From Pseudonocardia sp. 73-21 (lineage in GTDB: Bacteria > Actinomycetota > Actinomycetes > Mycobacteriales > Pseudonocardiaceae), in NCBI RefSeq assembly GCF_001899645.1, contig NZ_MKVV01000033.1:1-64000 (forward strand): a DNA stretch of 64,000 nt. The letters are read 5' to 3'. How positions within the stretch are numbered: the first letter of the stretch is position 1; each line of letters opens with the position of its first letter. Positions 17,920 to 27,760 of the stretch are shown here, in pieces. A model generated the notes under the pieces. That model did not search any database. It saw only the letters and a program-made list of their open reading frames with translations, and was not told the origin of the DNA. The position numbers and the translations under genes were made by a program.

Positions 17920-18854
17920 GCGCGCCCCTGACAGTGCGGGAGTCCGGTTTCGGCGTGATGCTGCCGAACTTCGACCCGCTGCGGCTGGGCACACCACCGC
18001 TGCTGGCGGCCGCGCGGCTGGCGGAGGACCTCGGGTTCGACTCGGGCTGGGTCGGTGACCACTTGACTTTCCACCCGCCGGTCCTGGAGCCGTGCGGGGC
18101 GCTGGCCGCCGTCGCCGCGGTGACCCAGCGGCTGGTGCTGGGCACTGGCGTGCTGCTGCTGCCGATGCGCAACCCGGTGTGGACGGCCAAGCAGCTCGGG
18201 ACGGTCGCGGCGCTCGCTCCCGACCGCCTGATCGTCGGCGTCGGTGTCGGCGGGGAGAACCCGGCCGAGTTCGAGGCTGCCGGCTACCCCGTGGCACAGC
18301 GGGGCCGCCGGCTCGACGAGGCCATCGGCGTCGTCGACGCCTTGCTGCGCGGCGAGGCCGTGGACCATCCGGGCCCGCTGCTCCCGGTGCGCTCGCCGAA
18401 GCTGGAACCCGTGCCGTCCTCGCGGCCTCCGCTGGTGGTCGGCGGTCGTTCGGCCCATGCGGTGCGGCGCGCGGCTCGGCTCGCCGAGGGCTGGTTCGCG
18501 GTGTGGCTGGAACCCGAGCGGGTGCGCCGGGCGGTCGAGGATCTGCGGGCCCACGCCCAGGAGTTCCACCGCCCGGTGTGCACCACCGTCATGCTGGTGT
18601 TCGTGCACGTCACCGACAATGCCGAGACGGGTCGCGGGGAGCTGGAGCGGTTCGTCGCCGGCCAGTACGGCCTGCCCGTCGAGGCCATCGAGCGGTGGTG
18701 CGTGATCGGCAGCGAGGACCGCGTGGCCGACGCGCTGGCCCGGTATCGCGACGCCGGGGCCGAGGCGTTCGTGATGATGCCGACCGCGGTCGACGTCCTG
18801 GGCCAGTACGAGCGGCTCGCCGGCGTGCGGGCCCGGCTCGCCGCAACGGTGTGA
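17916..18854 (+). CDS. LLM-class (F420- or FMN-dependent) oxidoreductase
   Basis: The 312-residue protein is a luciferase-like TIM-barrel flavoenzyme. LGFDSGWVGDHLTF, VLGTGVLLLPMRNPVWTAKQ and VGVGVGGENPAEF are characteristic, as is the C-terminal VIGSEDRVADAL segment. Most actinobacterial members of this subfamily use F420, but cofactor choice cannot be read with certainty. Possible roles are a dehydrogenation or a flavin-dependent monooxygenation in the same operon. GTG 17916 overlaps the ligase stop. It is the last gene before the IS110 element. Confidence 0.8.
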   Translation: MSAPLTVRESGFGVMLPNFDPLRLGTPPLLAAARLAEDLGFDSGWVGDHLTFHPPVLEPCGALAAVAAVTQRLVLGTGVLLLPMRNPVWTAKQLGTVAALAPDRLIVGVGVGGENPAEFEAAGYPVAQRGRRLDEAIGVVDALLRGEAVDHPGPLLPVRSPKLEPVPSSRPPLVVGGRSAHAVRRAARLAEGWFAVWLEPERVRRAVEDLRAHAQEFHRPVCTTVMLVFVHVTDNAETGRGELERFVAGQYGLPVEAIERWCVIGSEDRVADALARYRDAGAEAFVMMPTAVDVLGQYERLAGVRARLAATV

Positions 18855-19013
18855 CCGGGCGGATGCTCCTATGGTTGTCAAGCGGTGGTTTGAAGATCGT
18901 TCCGGTTGAGCGGTGTCGTGGCTGCCTTCCTCCCGGTAGATCGTCTTCCGCCGCTGGTCGGTGTCAACGTCGTTCGTCCTCGCTGCGCTGCGGGCGCTCC
19001 ACGTGGACTCCTC

Positions 19014-20114
19014 CTACGCGGCGGAAGGGATGGCCGGGGTGGAGGAAGGGCGGGGACTGAGCAGGGCGGTGTAGACCTCGCGGGCGACGTAGCGTTTGAG
19101 GCAGCGGATGATCTCTTTCTTGCTCATACCCTCGGCGGTGCGTTTCTCGGCGTAGGCGCGGGTGCGGGGGTCCCAGCGCAGCCGGCACAGCACGATCCGG
19201 TGCAGCGCGCAGTTGGCGTGGCGGTCACCGCCGCGGTTGAGCCGGTGTCGGTGGGTGCGTCCCGAGGACGCCGGTAGCGGGGCTGCGCCGCAGAGCATCG
19301 CGAACGCGGCCTCGGAGCGCAGCCGGTCGGGGTTCTGCCCGGCGGTGACCAGCAGCTGTCCGGCGACGTCGGGGCCGACCCCGAACAGTCCGCACAGGGT
19401 GGGGTTGACCGCTTCGGTGAGCGGGGCGATCAGCGCGTCGAGCTCGTCGATCTCGATCGAGAGCTGCTGGTGGCGGCGGGCGAGGGCCCGCAACGCGATC
19501 ACCGCGGCGACGGTCGGGTCACCGGCGGCGGCCCGGTCGGGTCGCCGCGTGGCGCACAGATCGATGAGGCGGCGGTCGCTCAGCTCGCGCAGCACGCTGC
19601 GCAGGGTGTCCGGGGCGGTCACGACCAGGGCTTTCATCCGGCGTTGGGCATCCGCACGACCAGCCACGGCGCTGCGGCGGGCCACCCGCAGCAGCCGCAG
19701 CGCTTCCACGGTGCCGTCGCGGTGCTTGGGGACACCGGTACGGTGCCCGGCAAGCGCGGTCCGGGCGGCGGCCTCGGCGTCGACCGGGTCGGACCTGCCC
19801 TGCCAGCGCCGTGTCTTGCGGTCCGGGCGGTCGATCTCCACCAACGCCACCCCGGCGACCCGCAGACACAGGGCGAGCCCGGCACCGTAGACCCCGGTGC
19901 CCTCGATCCCGACCAGCATCAGGGTGCCGAAGCCGCGCAGCCAGCTCAGCAGCGCGGCGTAGCCGGCCGGGGTGGTCGGGAACTGCGCGGTCCCCAACGT
20001 TCGTCCGGCGGCATCGAGCGCGGCGGCGGTGTGGGTGTCCTTGTGCGTATCCACCCCGCCGGTCACCTCGACGGTCGACTGTGGGACGGGATCGGGCTGT
20101 GTCATCGTGGGCAT
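19014..20114 (-). CDS. IS110 family transposase
   Basis: The 366-residue protein has both IS110 domains. The N-terminal RuvC-like DEDD domain shows GVDTHKDTHTAA, GIEGTGVYGAGLA and RSDPVDAEAAART. The C-terminal Transposase_20 domain contains LCGLFGVGPDVAGQLLVTAG, SEAAFAMLCGAAPLPASSG and RLNRGGDRHANCALHRI, including the catalytic serine region (PASSGRT). No frameshift is seen, so it is probably active. ATG 20114 gives the usual N-terminus; the frame is open for 54 further residues but these do not resemble the family. Confidence 0.88.
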   Translation of the reverse strand: MPTMTQPDPVPQSTVEVTGGVDTHKDTHTAAALDAAGRTLGTAQFPTTPAGYAALLSWLRGFGTLMLVGIEGTGVYGAGLALCLRVAGVALVEIDRPDRKTRRWQGRSDPVDAEAAARTALAGHRTGVPKHRDGTVEALRLLRVARRSAVAGRADAQRRMKALVVTAPDTLRSVLRELSDRRLIDLCATRRPDRAAAGDPTVAAVIALRALARRHQQLSIEIDELDALIAPLTEAVNPTLCGLFGVGPDVAGQLLVTAGQNPDRLRSEAAFAMLCGAAPLPASSGRTHRHRLNRGGDRHANCALHRIVLCRLRWDPRTRAYAEKRTAEGMSKKEIIRCLKRYVAREVYTALLSPRPSSTPAIPSAA

Positions 20115-20335
20115 GGCTGACCTGTTCTCTCGACCGGGCAGGGCAGCACGCACCAGCCGGGCGAGTGGACAAGACAGTGATGGGTGCCTGGTGGCACCTA
20201 TGAGGTCACACCGCGAGTCTGGCGAGTGCACAACGAGCCCCGCAGCGGACCGACCGACAGATCCCGTTGAAGGCACGCAGCCAGTCAGTGCTTGGGTCAG
20301 GACGACCGCTGCGGGGCTCCCCTACATCCTCACTG
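20115..20335 (-). ncRNA. Candidate IS110 bridge RNA region
   Basis: This is the non-coding end upstream of the transposase start, where IS110-group elements make their bridge RNA. It holds a hairpin GGTGCC-TGGT-GGCACC (20183-20198) and a 14-bp perfect inverted repeat GAGCCCCGCAGCGG / CCGCTGCGGGGCTC (20235-20248 and 20306-20319). The assignment rests on position and folding potential only. RNA ends and guide loops are not identified. Confidence 0.3.
20235..20319. repeat. 14-bp inverted repeat with 57-base loop
   Basis: GAGCCCCGCAGCGG at 20235-20248 is the exact reverse complement of 20306-20319. It lies between the DUF35 stop (20336) and the IS110 transposase. It could be a structural stem of the element's RNA or a terminator-like stem for the DUF35 operon; no T-run follows on either side, so a classical intrinsic terminator is unlikely. 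Confidence 0.5.
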
Positions 20336-20767
20336 TCAGACCTCGTACAGCTCGCTGACCGGAAGCGACACCCCGGGCCCGACCTCGTCGAAGGCGATCC
20401 GCGCCCGCAGGTCGACCCGGGGCTCGACGTCCTCGCGCACGTTCGTGACCAGGGTGACGCCCGGCACGTGCAGGAACTTGACCAACACGATGTGCCGAGC
20501 CTGCTGGCCGTCCGCACCGGGGACGAAGCTGCGCCGCAGCGTGGTGTGGCTGAACACGTAGCCGTCGGGCGCGACCTCGTCCCAGGCGAACGCCATTGCG
20601 CGGCACGCCGGACACATCGCCTGGGGGTACCACTGGTACCGGCCGCACGCCGTGCAGCGCGGGAACACCAGGTGACCCGTGCGTGCGGCGGCCCAGAACT
20701 CCTGCAGGACCGGCCACGTCGTGTCGGGGACCCACGGGCCGGCGGCGCTGTCATCGGGCGCGCTCAT
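20336..20767 (-). CDS. DUF35 OB-fold zinc-ribbon protein (thiolase partner)
   Basis: The 143-residue protein has the rubredoxin-like zinc ribbon CTACGRYQWYPQAMCPAC (about residues 38-55), followed by a DUF35 OB-fold. Such proteins pair with SCP-x/Ltp2-type thiolases; in steroid degradation the DUF35 domain of ChsH2 activates the Ltp2 aldolase. Its ATG overlaps the stop of the thiolase gene by 4 bases, so a complex is very likely. It is the last gene of a reverse operon and abuts the IS110 element. Confidence 0.85.
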   Translation of the reverse strand: MSAPDDSAAGPWVPDTTWPVLQEFWAAARTGHLVFPRCTACGRYQWYPQAMCPACRAMAFAWDEVAPDGYVFSHTTLRRSFVPGADGQQARHIVLVKFLHVPGVTLVTNVREDVEPRVDLRARIAFDEVGPGVSLPVSELYEV

Positions 20768-21927
20768 GCGGTCAGCACCAGGCTCGCGTGTTCCCAGCCC
20801 GCGTATCCCGACACGAGCCCGACCTCCGCGCCGGGCACCTGCCGGTCGCCACACCCGCCGCGCAGTTGCGCCACCGCCTCGACGACGTGGTTGATCCCCA
20901 GCACGTAGGAGTGAGAGAGCAGGCCGCCGTGGGTGTTGATCGGCAGCGATCCGCCCGGGGCGGCCTGCCCGTCGGCGAACAGCGCGGCACCAGCGCCCTT
21001 CGGCGCGAAGCCCAGGTCCTCGGCCTGCAGCAGACAGCTGATGGTGAAGCAGTCGTAGATCTCGGCGAAGTCGACGTCCTCGGGGCGGATTCCGGCCATC
21101 CCGAGCGCCCGCGGTCCCGTCACCTGAGCCGGTGTGGCGAGGTAGTCCTCGTGCTGGGCCAGGTAGGAGTGCCCGGACATGGCCGCACCACTGAACGACA
21201 CGCCGGCCACGGAGACCGGGCGGTGTCGGCAGTCGCGTGCCCGCGCGGTCGAGGTCATCACGAACGCCGCGGCGCCGTCGGTGAGTAGGCAACAGTCCAG
21301 CACCCGCAGCGGGTCCGCGATCATGGGTGAGCCCAGGTAGTCCGCGCGGGTGAGTGGTGTGCGTTTCATCGCCCCCGGGTGCAGCGCCGCCCAGGCGCGG
21401 GTGGAGATCGCGACGTCGGCGAGGTCCTCGGGGGTGAGGCCGTAGCGGTGCATGTAGCGGCGAGCGACGGCGGCGAAGTAGACCGGCTGCCCGTAGAAGC
21501 CGAAGGGCATCTCGAGGCTCGCCTTGTACGGGTCGGTGCCGTGGAACCGGTACGGGCCGCCTGGTGCCGAGCCCCAGTCGACGCCGAAGTAGCACACCAC
21601 GGTCTTCGCCGCACCGGTCGCGATGGCCTGGGCCGCCAGCAGGGGCGCCCCGACGCTGCCCGCGCCGCCCACCGACATCTGCGCGGTGAAGACCCGGTCG
21701 CTCAGGCCGAGGTTGGCGGCGAGCTCGTCGGCAGGCAGCAGGTGGGGGGCGACCGCGGCGTCGGAGACGATCCCGTCGACCTCGTCGACGTCAATGCCGG
21801 CGTCCGCGATGGCGTCGCGCACCGCCTCGACCATCAAGGTCGGCACCGGCACCGCGGACCGGCGGGAGTAGGCGGACTCCCCGACGCCGACGATGGCGAT
21901 CGCATCCCGCAGCGGGCTGTCGCTCAT
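20764..21927 (-). CDS. Ltp2-type thiolase-like protein
   Basis: This 387-residue protein has the thiolase fold of the lipid-transfer/SCP-x branch: GVGESAYSRRS at the start, FAEIYDCFTISCLLQAED, INTHGGLLSHSYVLG, and GDRQVPGAEV near the end. The position of the classical thiolase nucleophile cysteine reads QMSVGGAGSVG, so it lacks that Cys. By analogy with Ltp2 it more likely catalyses a retro-aldol or related C-C cleavage of a beta-hydroxyacyl-CoA with its DUF35 partner. ATG 21927 is used; GTG 21930 adds one residue. It follows the ligase gene with 4 bases between. Confidence 0.82.
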   Translation of the reverse strand: MSDSPLRDAIAIVGVGESAYSRRSAVPVPTLMVEAVRDAIADAGIDVDEVDGIVSDAAVAPHLLPADELAANLGLSDRVFTAQMSVGGAGSVGAPLLAAQAIATGAAKTVVCYFGVDWGSAPGGPYRFHGTDPYKASLEMPFGFYGQPVYFAAVARRYMHRYGLTPEDLADVAISTRAWAALHPGAMKRTPLTRADYLGSPMIADPLRVLDCCLLTDGAAAFVMTSTARARDCRHRPVSVAGVSFSGAAMSGHSYLAQHEDYLATPAQVTGPRALGMAGIRPEDVDFAEIYDCFTISCLLQAEDLGFAPKGAGAALFADGQAAPGGSLPINTHGGLLSHSYVLGINHVVEAVAQLRGGCGDRQVPGAEVGLVSGYAGWEHASLVLTA

Positions 21928-21931
21928 CACG

Positions 21932-23593
<1,662 letters not shown>

Positions 23594-23663
23594 CGTCGTC
23601 TCCCGTGTGTCGATCCTTCGGAAGGGTCGGCCCGATCCGGCCCGTTGCGGTTGCGGGGTGGCG

Positions 23664-24476
23664 TCAGATCGGGTGCGAGCCGTTGCGGTACCGCGGCGGT
23701 CGCTTCTCGGCGAAGGCGCGCAGGCCCTCGATGCCGTCGGGGGTGCCGGTGCCCTCCCGGAAGTCGCCCATCTTCCCGGCCGGGGCGATGTCGTTGATGG
23801 TCTGCTTGTAGGACCGCCGCACAGCGGGCGAGGTGCCACGGACCTCGGCGATGATCTCGTCGACGCGGCGGTCGAGCGCGGCGGCGTCGGGCACGACCTC
23901 GGTGATCAGACCCCAGCGCTCGGCCTTGTCGGCCGGGATCGCGGTGCCGGTCAGGGCGAGGTAGCGCATCTTCGACAGGCTCACCCGGCCGAACATGACG
24001 GCCGGCATCCAGCCCTCGGCCACGCCGACCTTGCCCTCCGGAGCGGCGAAGACGGCGTCGGCCACCGCGACGGAGATGTCGCACGACATGGTCGTGATGA
24101 GGCCCCCGGCCATGCAGATCCCGTTGACCGCCGCGATCGTGACCTTCGGGCACTGCCGTACGGTCTCGAAGGGCAGGTTGTCCTCGAAGCGGTAGATGTC
24201 GAGCGGATCGGCACCGGGTTCGAGGTACGCCAAGACCTCCTTGAGGTCGCCGCCGGTGGCGAAGGCACGGCCGGTGCCGGTGATGACGACGATGTCGACC
24301 CCGTCGTCGATGGTGGCCAACCGGACCGCGTCGCGGAGTTCGCGGTACAGGTTGGTGCTGAAGGAGTTGAGCTCGGCGGGACGGTTCAGCGCGATCCGGG
24401 CGACGCCGTCGATCACGGCATAGGTCAGCTCGGTGAAGCGCGACTCGGCCTGCGGAACCTCTCGGACTTCGGTCAT
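23664..24476 (-). CDS. Enoyl-CoA hydratase/isomerase (crotonase) family
   Basis: The 270-residue crotonase keeps the CoA-binding and oxyanion elements: TGTGRAFATGGDLKEV and NGICMAGG. At the first catalytic Glu position (GGxE) it has GGLIT, while the second Glu is retained in APEGKVGVAEG. It may therefore be an isomerase, hydrolase or C-C lyase and not a standard hydratase. ATG 24476 has AAGGGG upstream and gives the natural N-terminus. It lies 38 bases after the TetR gene in a reverse operon with ligase, thiolase and DUF35. Confidence 0.82.
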   Translation of the reverse strand: MTEVREVPQAESRFTELTYAVIDGVARIALNRPAELNSFSTNLYRELRDAVRLATIDDGVDIVVITGTGRAFATGGDLKEVLAYLEPGADPLDIYRFEDNLPFETVRQCPKVTIAAVNGICMAGGLITTMSCDISVAVADAVFAAPEGKVGVAEGWMPAVMFGRVSLSKMRYLALTGTAIPADKAERWGLITEVVPDAAALDRRVDEIIAEVRGTSPAVRRSYKQTINDIAPAGKMGDFREGTGTPDGIEGLRAFAEKRPPRYRNGSHPI

Positions 24477-24514
24477 TCCCACCCCTTCGTGGATCGATCC
24501 GGTCGGTTGCCCGT

Positions 24515-25162
24515 TCATCGGGAGCCCGGTGGAGACGCACCGACCCCGATGCCGCTGATCAGGTGGTCGACGAGCTGGTCACCGATCTTGTCGGTGGCGG
24601 CGGCGGTGGCCTGCGGGCCTGCCCATCGGGGGACCCCGTTGAGAGCGCCCAGGACGAACCGAGCGGTGGTCCGCGGATCGGGAGCGCGGAACGCCTGCGC
24701 GGCCGCTCCATCCGCGAGGATGGATTCCAGTCGCCGCTCGTGGCGGCGGCGCGCGTCCCGGATGACGTCGCTGTAGGTCTCGCTGACCACGATGTCCTGG
24801 TGGTTGCTCAGCACCCGTCCGGCCGGTGTCGTCACCGCGACCCGCAGGTGCGCGCGGACGAAGGCGCGCAACAGCACTTCGGGGTCGGTGGAGCCGGCGG
24901 CCAGCACGTCGGTCTCGCGGCCGATCTCCGCGATCGTGTCGGTCATCAGCTGGGCGAGGATGTCCTCCTTGCCGCCGACGTAATGGTAGAGCCCGGTCGC
25001 CGACAGCCCGACCTGCTCACCGATCTGCTCCAGCGTCACCCGCTCGTACCCGTGCTCGGCCATCGACGTGGCGGCGGCGGTGAGGATCATGTGGCGACGG
25101 GTGGCCACGCGCCGGTCACGCCGATCGGCGCCCGGCACGCCTGCTGCACCGGTCCTGACCAC
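24515..25162 (-). CDS. TetR family regulator
   Basis: This 215-residue regulator has a clear helix-turn-helix: ILTAAATSMAEHGYERVTLE, then QIGEQVGLSATGLYHYVGGK. The C-terminal domain resembles those of fatty-acid or steroid-CoA-responsive TetR proteins (TTPAGRVLSNHQDIVVSE). GTG 25162 is chosen because CAGGGAG lies 6 bases upstream. As first gene of the reverse operon it probably represses its own promoter; two TCGATAT copies about 40 bases apart lie upstream, at about 25180 and 25215, but no proper palindrome was found. Confidence 0.82.
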   Translation of the reverse strand: MVRTGAAGVPGADRRDRRVATRRHMILTAAATSMAEHGYERVTLEQIGEQVGLSATGLYHYVGGKEDILAQLMTDTIAEIGRETDVLAAGSTDPEVLLRAFVRAHLRVAVTTPAGRVLSNHQDIVVSETYSDVIRDARRRHERRLESILADGAAAQAFRAPDPRTTARFVLGALNGVPRWAGPQATAAATDKIGDQLVDHLISGIGVGASPPGSR

Positions 25163-25244
25163 AGGAACTCCCTGGATATCGAGTACTGACGGACTCGTCG
25201 ACGCTAGCACACAATATCGAAGCACATTCTACATGTCGGACAGA

Positions 25245-26167
25245 CTATGTGGTCTTCTCGCGGTCCCAGGTCGTCTCTGTCACGCCGCGATCGCGCAGCT
25301 CGGTCGTCAGTACCCGTCCCATCGGGTTCTTCGGGAGCTCTGCCACGTAGTCCAGGCACCGGGGTACTGCGAACGACGGCATGGTGGCGACGCAGGGATC
25401 CACCAGCTCGGCCGGGGTCAACGTGGCGCCCGGCGCGGGGACCACGCAGGCCATCACCTCGTCCTCGGCGATCTCGTTGGGCACACCGAACGCCGAACAA
25501 CGCAGGCCGCCAGGACCGCACGACCGGGTCGAACCCGACTGGCGATATCGATCAGTGTGCGGGGTGGAGTGGCCGCGGAACCGGGCCCGCACCTGCTCTG
25601 GGGCGGTGATCACCAGCGCTCGGAGTTGCCGCTGCGCGGTGCTGGCGGCGTCCACGGCGCTGCGTCGCCCGGCCAGCAACACCGCCAACGCCGTCCGGTG
25701 TGGTTCCGTCTTCGGTGCCGCCAGCTTCGTGCGGGCCCGCGCGTCGCGGGCGGGGCGTTCGGCGTCGATCACGTCGGACTTCGCCCCGGCGCGGCGTGCC
25801 GGTCGCAGCGGGCGGTCGAGCTCGACGACCTTTTTCCCCACCCTCGGCGAGGTGGCGGGTCAGGCCGGCGCCGTAGCCGCCTGCGCCCCCGATCGCCCAG
25901 GCCCTGAGACGTACAGGCCGCCCGTCATGGCGACGCCGAACCAGGAGTCCAGCATCTCCGGCCGGTTCTCCATCAGAACGGCAACCGCGTCGCCGGACCG
26001 CACGCCCCACCCGAGCAGGGTGTTGGCGACGGCGGTCGAGCGTGGTCCAGCTCGCCGAACGAGATCCCGCCCGAGTCGAAGTGGACGGCGACCTTGTCCG
26101 GACATGCCTGTGTGTTGGCCGCGATGACGTCGCCGATCGTGTCCTTTCCGGATGCTTTCCAGCTCAC
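25245..26167 (-). pseudogene. Acyl-CoA ligase gene interrupted by an IS110 fragment
   Basis: The N-terminus reads WKASGKDTIGDVIAANTQAC and DKVAVHFDSGGISFGELDHA. It then shifts frame to STAVANTLLGWGVRSGDAVA and VLMENRPEMLDSWFGVAMTG. Transposase sequence replaces the central ligase domain between about 25905 and 25553. The C-terminus then appears as AFGVPNEIAEDEVMACVVPA and ELPKNPMGRVLTTELRDRGV with the terminal lysine-region motif altered to GRVLTTE. The whole P-loop core is missing, so it is dead. It lies upstream of, and in the same direction as, the TetR operon. Confidence 0.7.
25553..25905 (-). mobile_element. IS110 transposase fragment inside a ligase pseudogene
   Basis: Two frames together read GGAGGYGAGLTRHLAEGG, VVELDRPLRPARRAGAKSDV, then VLLAGRRSAVDAASTAQRQL and RALVITAPEQVRARFRG. 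This is the middle of an IS110 transposase, different in sequence from the intact copy at 19-20 kb. Both ends and the C-terminal domain are absent and one frameshift is present. It is a decayed fragment. Confidence 0.65.
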
Positions 26168-26348
26168 CGCTCACGCTCCTCGGCCGAGACCGACGGCACG
26201 GGCGCCGGTTGTCCACCCGGCCCGAGAGACCGCATGAGTTCGGGTTGGCGGTCGCCGGCGGATTCTCAAAGACCGTTCGTCGTGTCAGGACGTGTCGAGG
26301 CCGCTACATCGCTGGGTAGACGTTCAGGGAACAACCGTAGGGACTCCG
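26168..26348. other. Spacer between two pseudogenes
   Basis: This 180-base stretch separates the ligase pseudogene start from the hydrolase pseudogene stop. It holds no convincing open frame, promoter pair or repeat. Confidence 0.35.
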
Positions 26349-27304
26349 TCAGCCGGGCGTCGCGGACCGGTCCACCGCGCCCGTCACGTCGAGGATCAGC
26401 CGGGCGACGGCGTCGGGATCGTCGAACATCGGGACGTGGCCGATGCCGGCCACGCGGACGAGCTCGGCTCCCGGGACCCGCTCCATCAGCGGTCGACCGA
26501 AGTGCTCGAACGGGATGACGCGGTCGCGCTCGGCCCACTCGACCTGGACCGGTTCCCGGGGGGCAGCGGAGCGAGCTGGCGGCGCGTGAGCACCTGGAGC
26601 AGCCGAGGGATCGACGGTGACTCGGCAGCCGAGCGGATTGCGCCGGCGAGGAAGGCAGCGGGAATCGTTGTCGGGGTGCTCGACCTTCATCCCCAGGAGC
26701 GCGGAGCGGAGGCGGGGCTGCGCGGCGATGGCATCCGCGTGACGGAGAGCCGGGCGAAGACCAGCAGCGTCCAGCGGATCGTCGTCGTGACGGCGGTGTT
26801 CCGCGCGGTGGACCCCACGCGCCGCCCGGGCCGAACAGCACGACCGAGCGTATCCGCCCCCGGCAGGCCAGCTCGAGCGCGACCCAGCCGCCCAGCGAGT
26901 TCCCGACCAGGTGCACCGTCGTGAGACCGGCCCGGTCGAGGTCCGCCTCGACCCGTCGACGATCACGTCGAGCGACACCTCGGCACCGGGCGGGAACGGC
27001 TCGCCGCCGCGGCCGCGCAGCGTTGCCGCGATAACGTCGTGATGCGGCTCCAACAGCGGGAGCACGGGTTCCCCCCAAAAACAGCGGCAGCACGGGTTCC
27101 CCCCAAACCTGCCACGTGCCGCCGACGCCGTGCAGTAGCACCAGGGGGTCCCGTGCCCGCCGCGGTGCGGGGGAGGGGGTGCCGGCACCGCACGCGGCGC
27201 CGGCCTGGCGCGGCCGCGCCGCCCAGCACGGCCCCGCCCACCGCGAGGGCCGCCTGCAGGGCCCCGCGGCCGGTCGGCCGACGTCGAGATGGATCGGTGG
27301 TCAT
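26349..27304 (-). pseudogene. Alpha/beta hydrolase, multiply frameshifted
   Basis: Pieces in two frames reconstruct a hydrolase: LLHGVGGTWQVWGEPVLPL, PHHDVIAATLRGRGGEPFPP, DLDRAGLTTVHLVGNSLGGW (nucleophile elbow G-N-S-L-G) and GIGHVPMFDDPDAVARLILD with the catalytic His. A 28-base tandem duplication at 27053-27108 causes the first shift, a missing base near 26957 the second, and others follow near 26840-26530. The original ATG at 27304 overlaps the DUF35 stop codon (ATGA), so this was once a coupled operon member. As written it cannot fold. Confidence 0.72.
27053..27108. repeat. 28-bp tandem duplication
   Basis: The unit at 27053-27080 is repeated at 27081-27108 with 26 of 28 bases identical; the common core is AGCACGGGTTCCCCCCAAA. 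Because 28 is not a multiple of three, the duplication shifts the hydrolase frame. Deleting one copy restores a continuous protein across the site. Confidence 0.85.
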
Positions 27305-27741
27305 CGGGGTGCCGTCCGGCCGTGGGCAGAGGGTCGCGCGAGGCCGAAGCGCAGCTCGGTCCAGCCGTCGTGGTCGAGGTAGCTCGGCGTCACCCGGTCG
27401 CCGATGTCGAGCCGTCCGTCTGCGGCACGGCCGAGCATCCGGCCACCGCCGTCGAGGTCGACGGTGACGACCGTGTAGGGGGTCTCGCCGTCGAAGGCCG
27501 CGTCGAGGGTGCGGTGGACGGTGACCGCGGAGTAGACGGTCCCCGTGCCGGCGACCGTCTCCCACCGCGAGCGCGGATCGGCGCAGAACGGGCATCGCGG
27601 CGTCGGCGGGAACCTCCTGCGCTCGCACGCCTCACACTCCTGCAGCGCCAGCCGGTGCTGACGCAGGGTGCGCCAGTGCGCCGCGCTGTCCACGTCGGCG
27701 GCCGGCGCTGCGGGGGACGCGGGTACGGCCTGGTCGGGCAT
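27301..27741 (-). CDS. DUF35 OB-fold zinc-ribbon protein
   Basis: The 146-residue protein has the ribbon CEACERRRFPPTPRCPFC and a DUF35 OB-fold with GTGTVYSAVTVHRTLD. It is divergent from a thiolase gene 135 bases away, while the other DUF35 genes in the window overlap their thiolase genes. It most likely still partners that thiolase. Downstream, its stop overlaps the start of a dead hydrolase gene. Three copies of a 16-bp repeat lie in the divergent promoter region. Confidence 0.82.
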   Translation of the reverse strand: MPDQAVPASPAAPAADVDSAAHWRTLRQHRLALQECEACERRRFPPTPRCPFCADPRSRWETVAGTGTVYSAVTVHRTLDAAFDGETPYTVVTVDLDGGGRMLGRAADGRLDIGDRVTPSYLDHDGWTELRFGLARPSAHGRTAPR

Positions 27742-27760
27742 GGGGCGAACCTAACAGGGC

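Larger units (their letters stand above)
18860..20335 (-). mobile_element. IS110 family insertion sequence
   Basis: The transposase gene (19014-20114) is intact. About 160 bases of non-coding DNA lie on its 3' side up to the LLM gene, and about 220 bases on its 5' side up to the DUF35 gene. IS110 elements lack ordinary terminal repeats and target duplications, so I cannot set exact ends; the limits given are the neighbouring stop codons. The 5' non-coding end has stem-loop potential, as expected where IS110 elements encode a bridge RNA. Confidence 0.6.

Noticed and set aside
20235-20319. Intrinsic terminator for the DUF35 operon
   Set aside because: The stem is strong but the loop is 57 bases and there is no T-run after either arm; an IS110 RNA stem is at least as likely.
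25163-25244. TetR operator upstream of the 24.5-kb regulator
   Set aside because: I saw only two direct TCGATAT copies and imperfect CTACAT/CTATGT matches, not a palindrome good enough to annotate.
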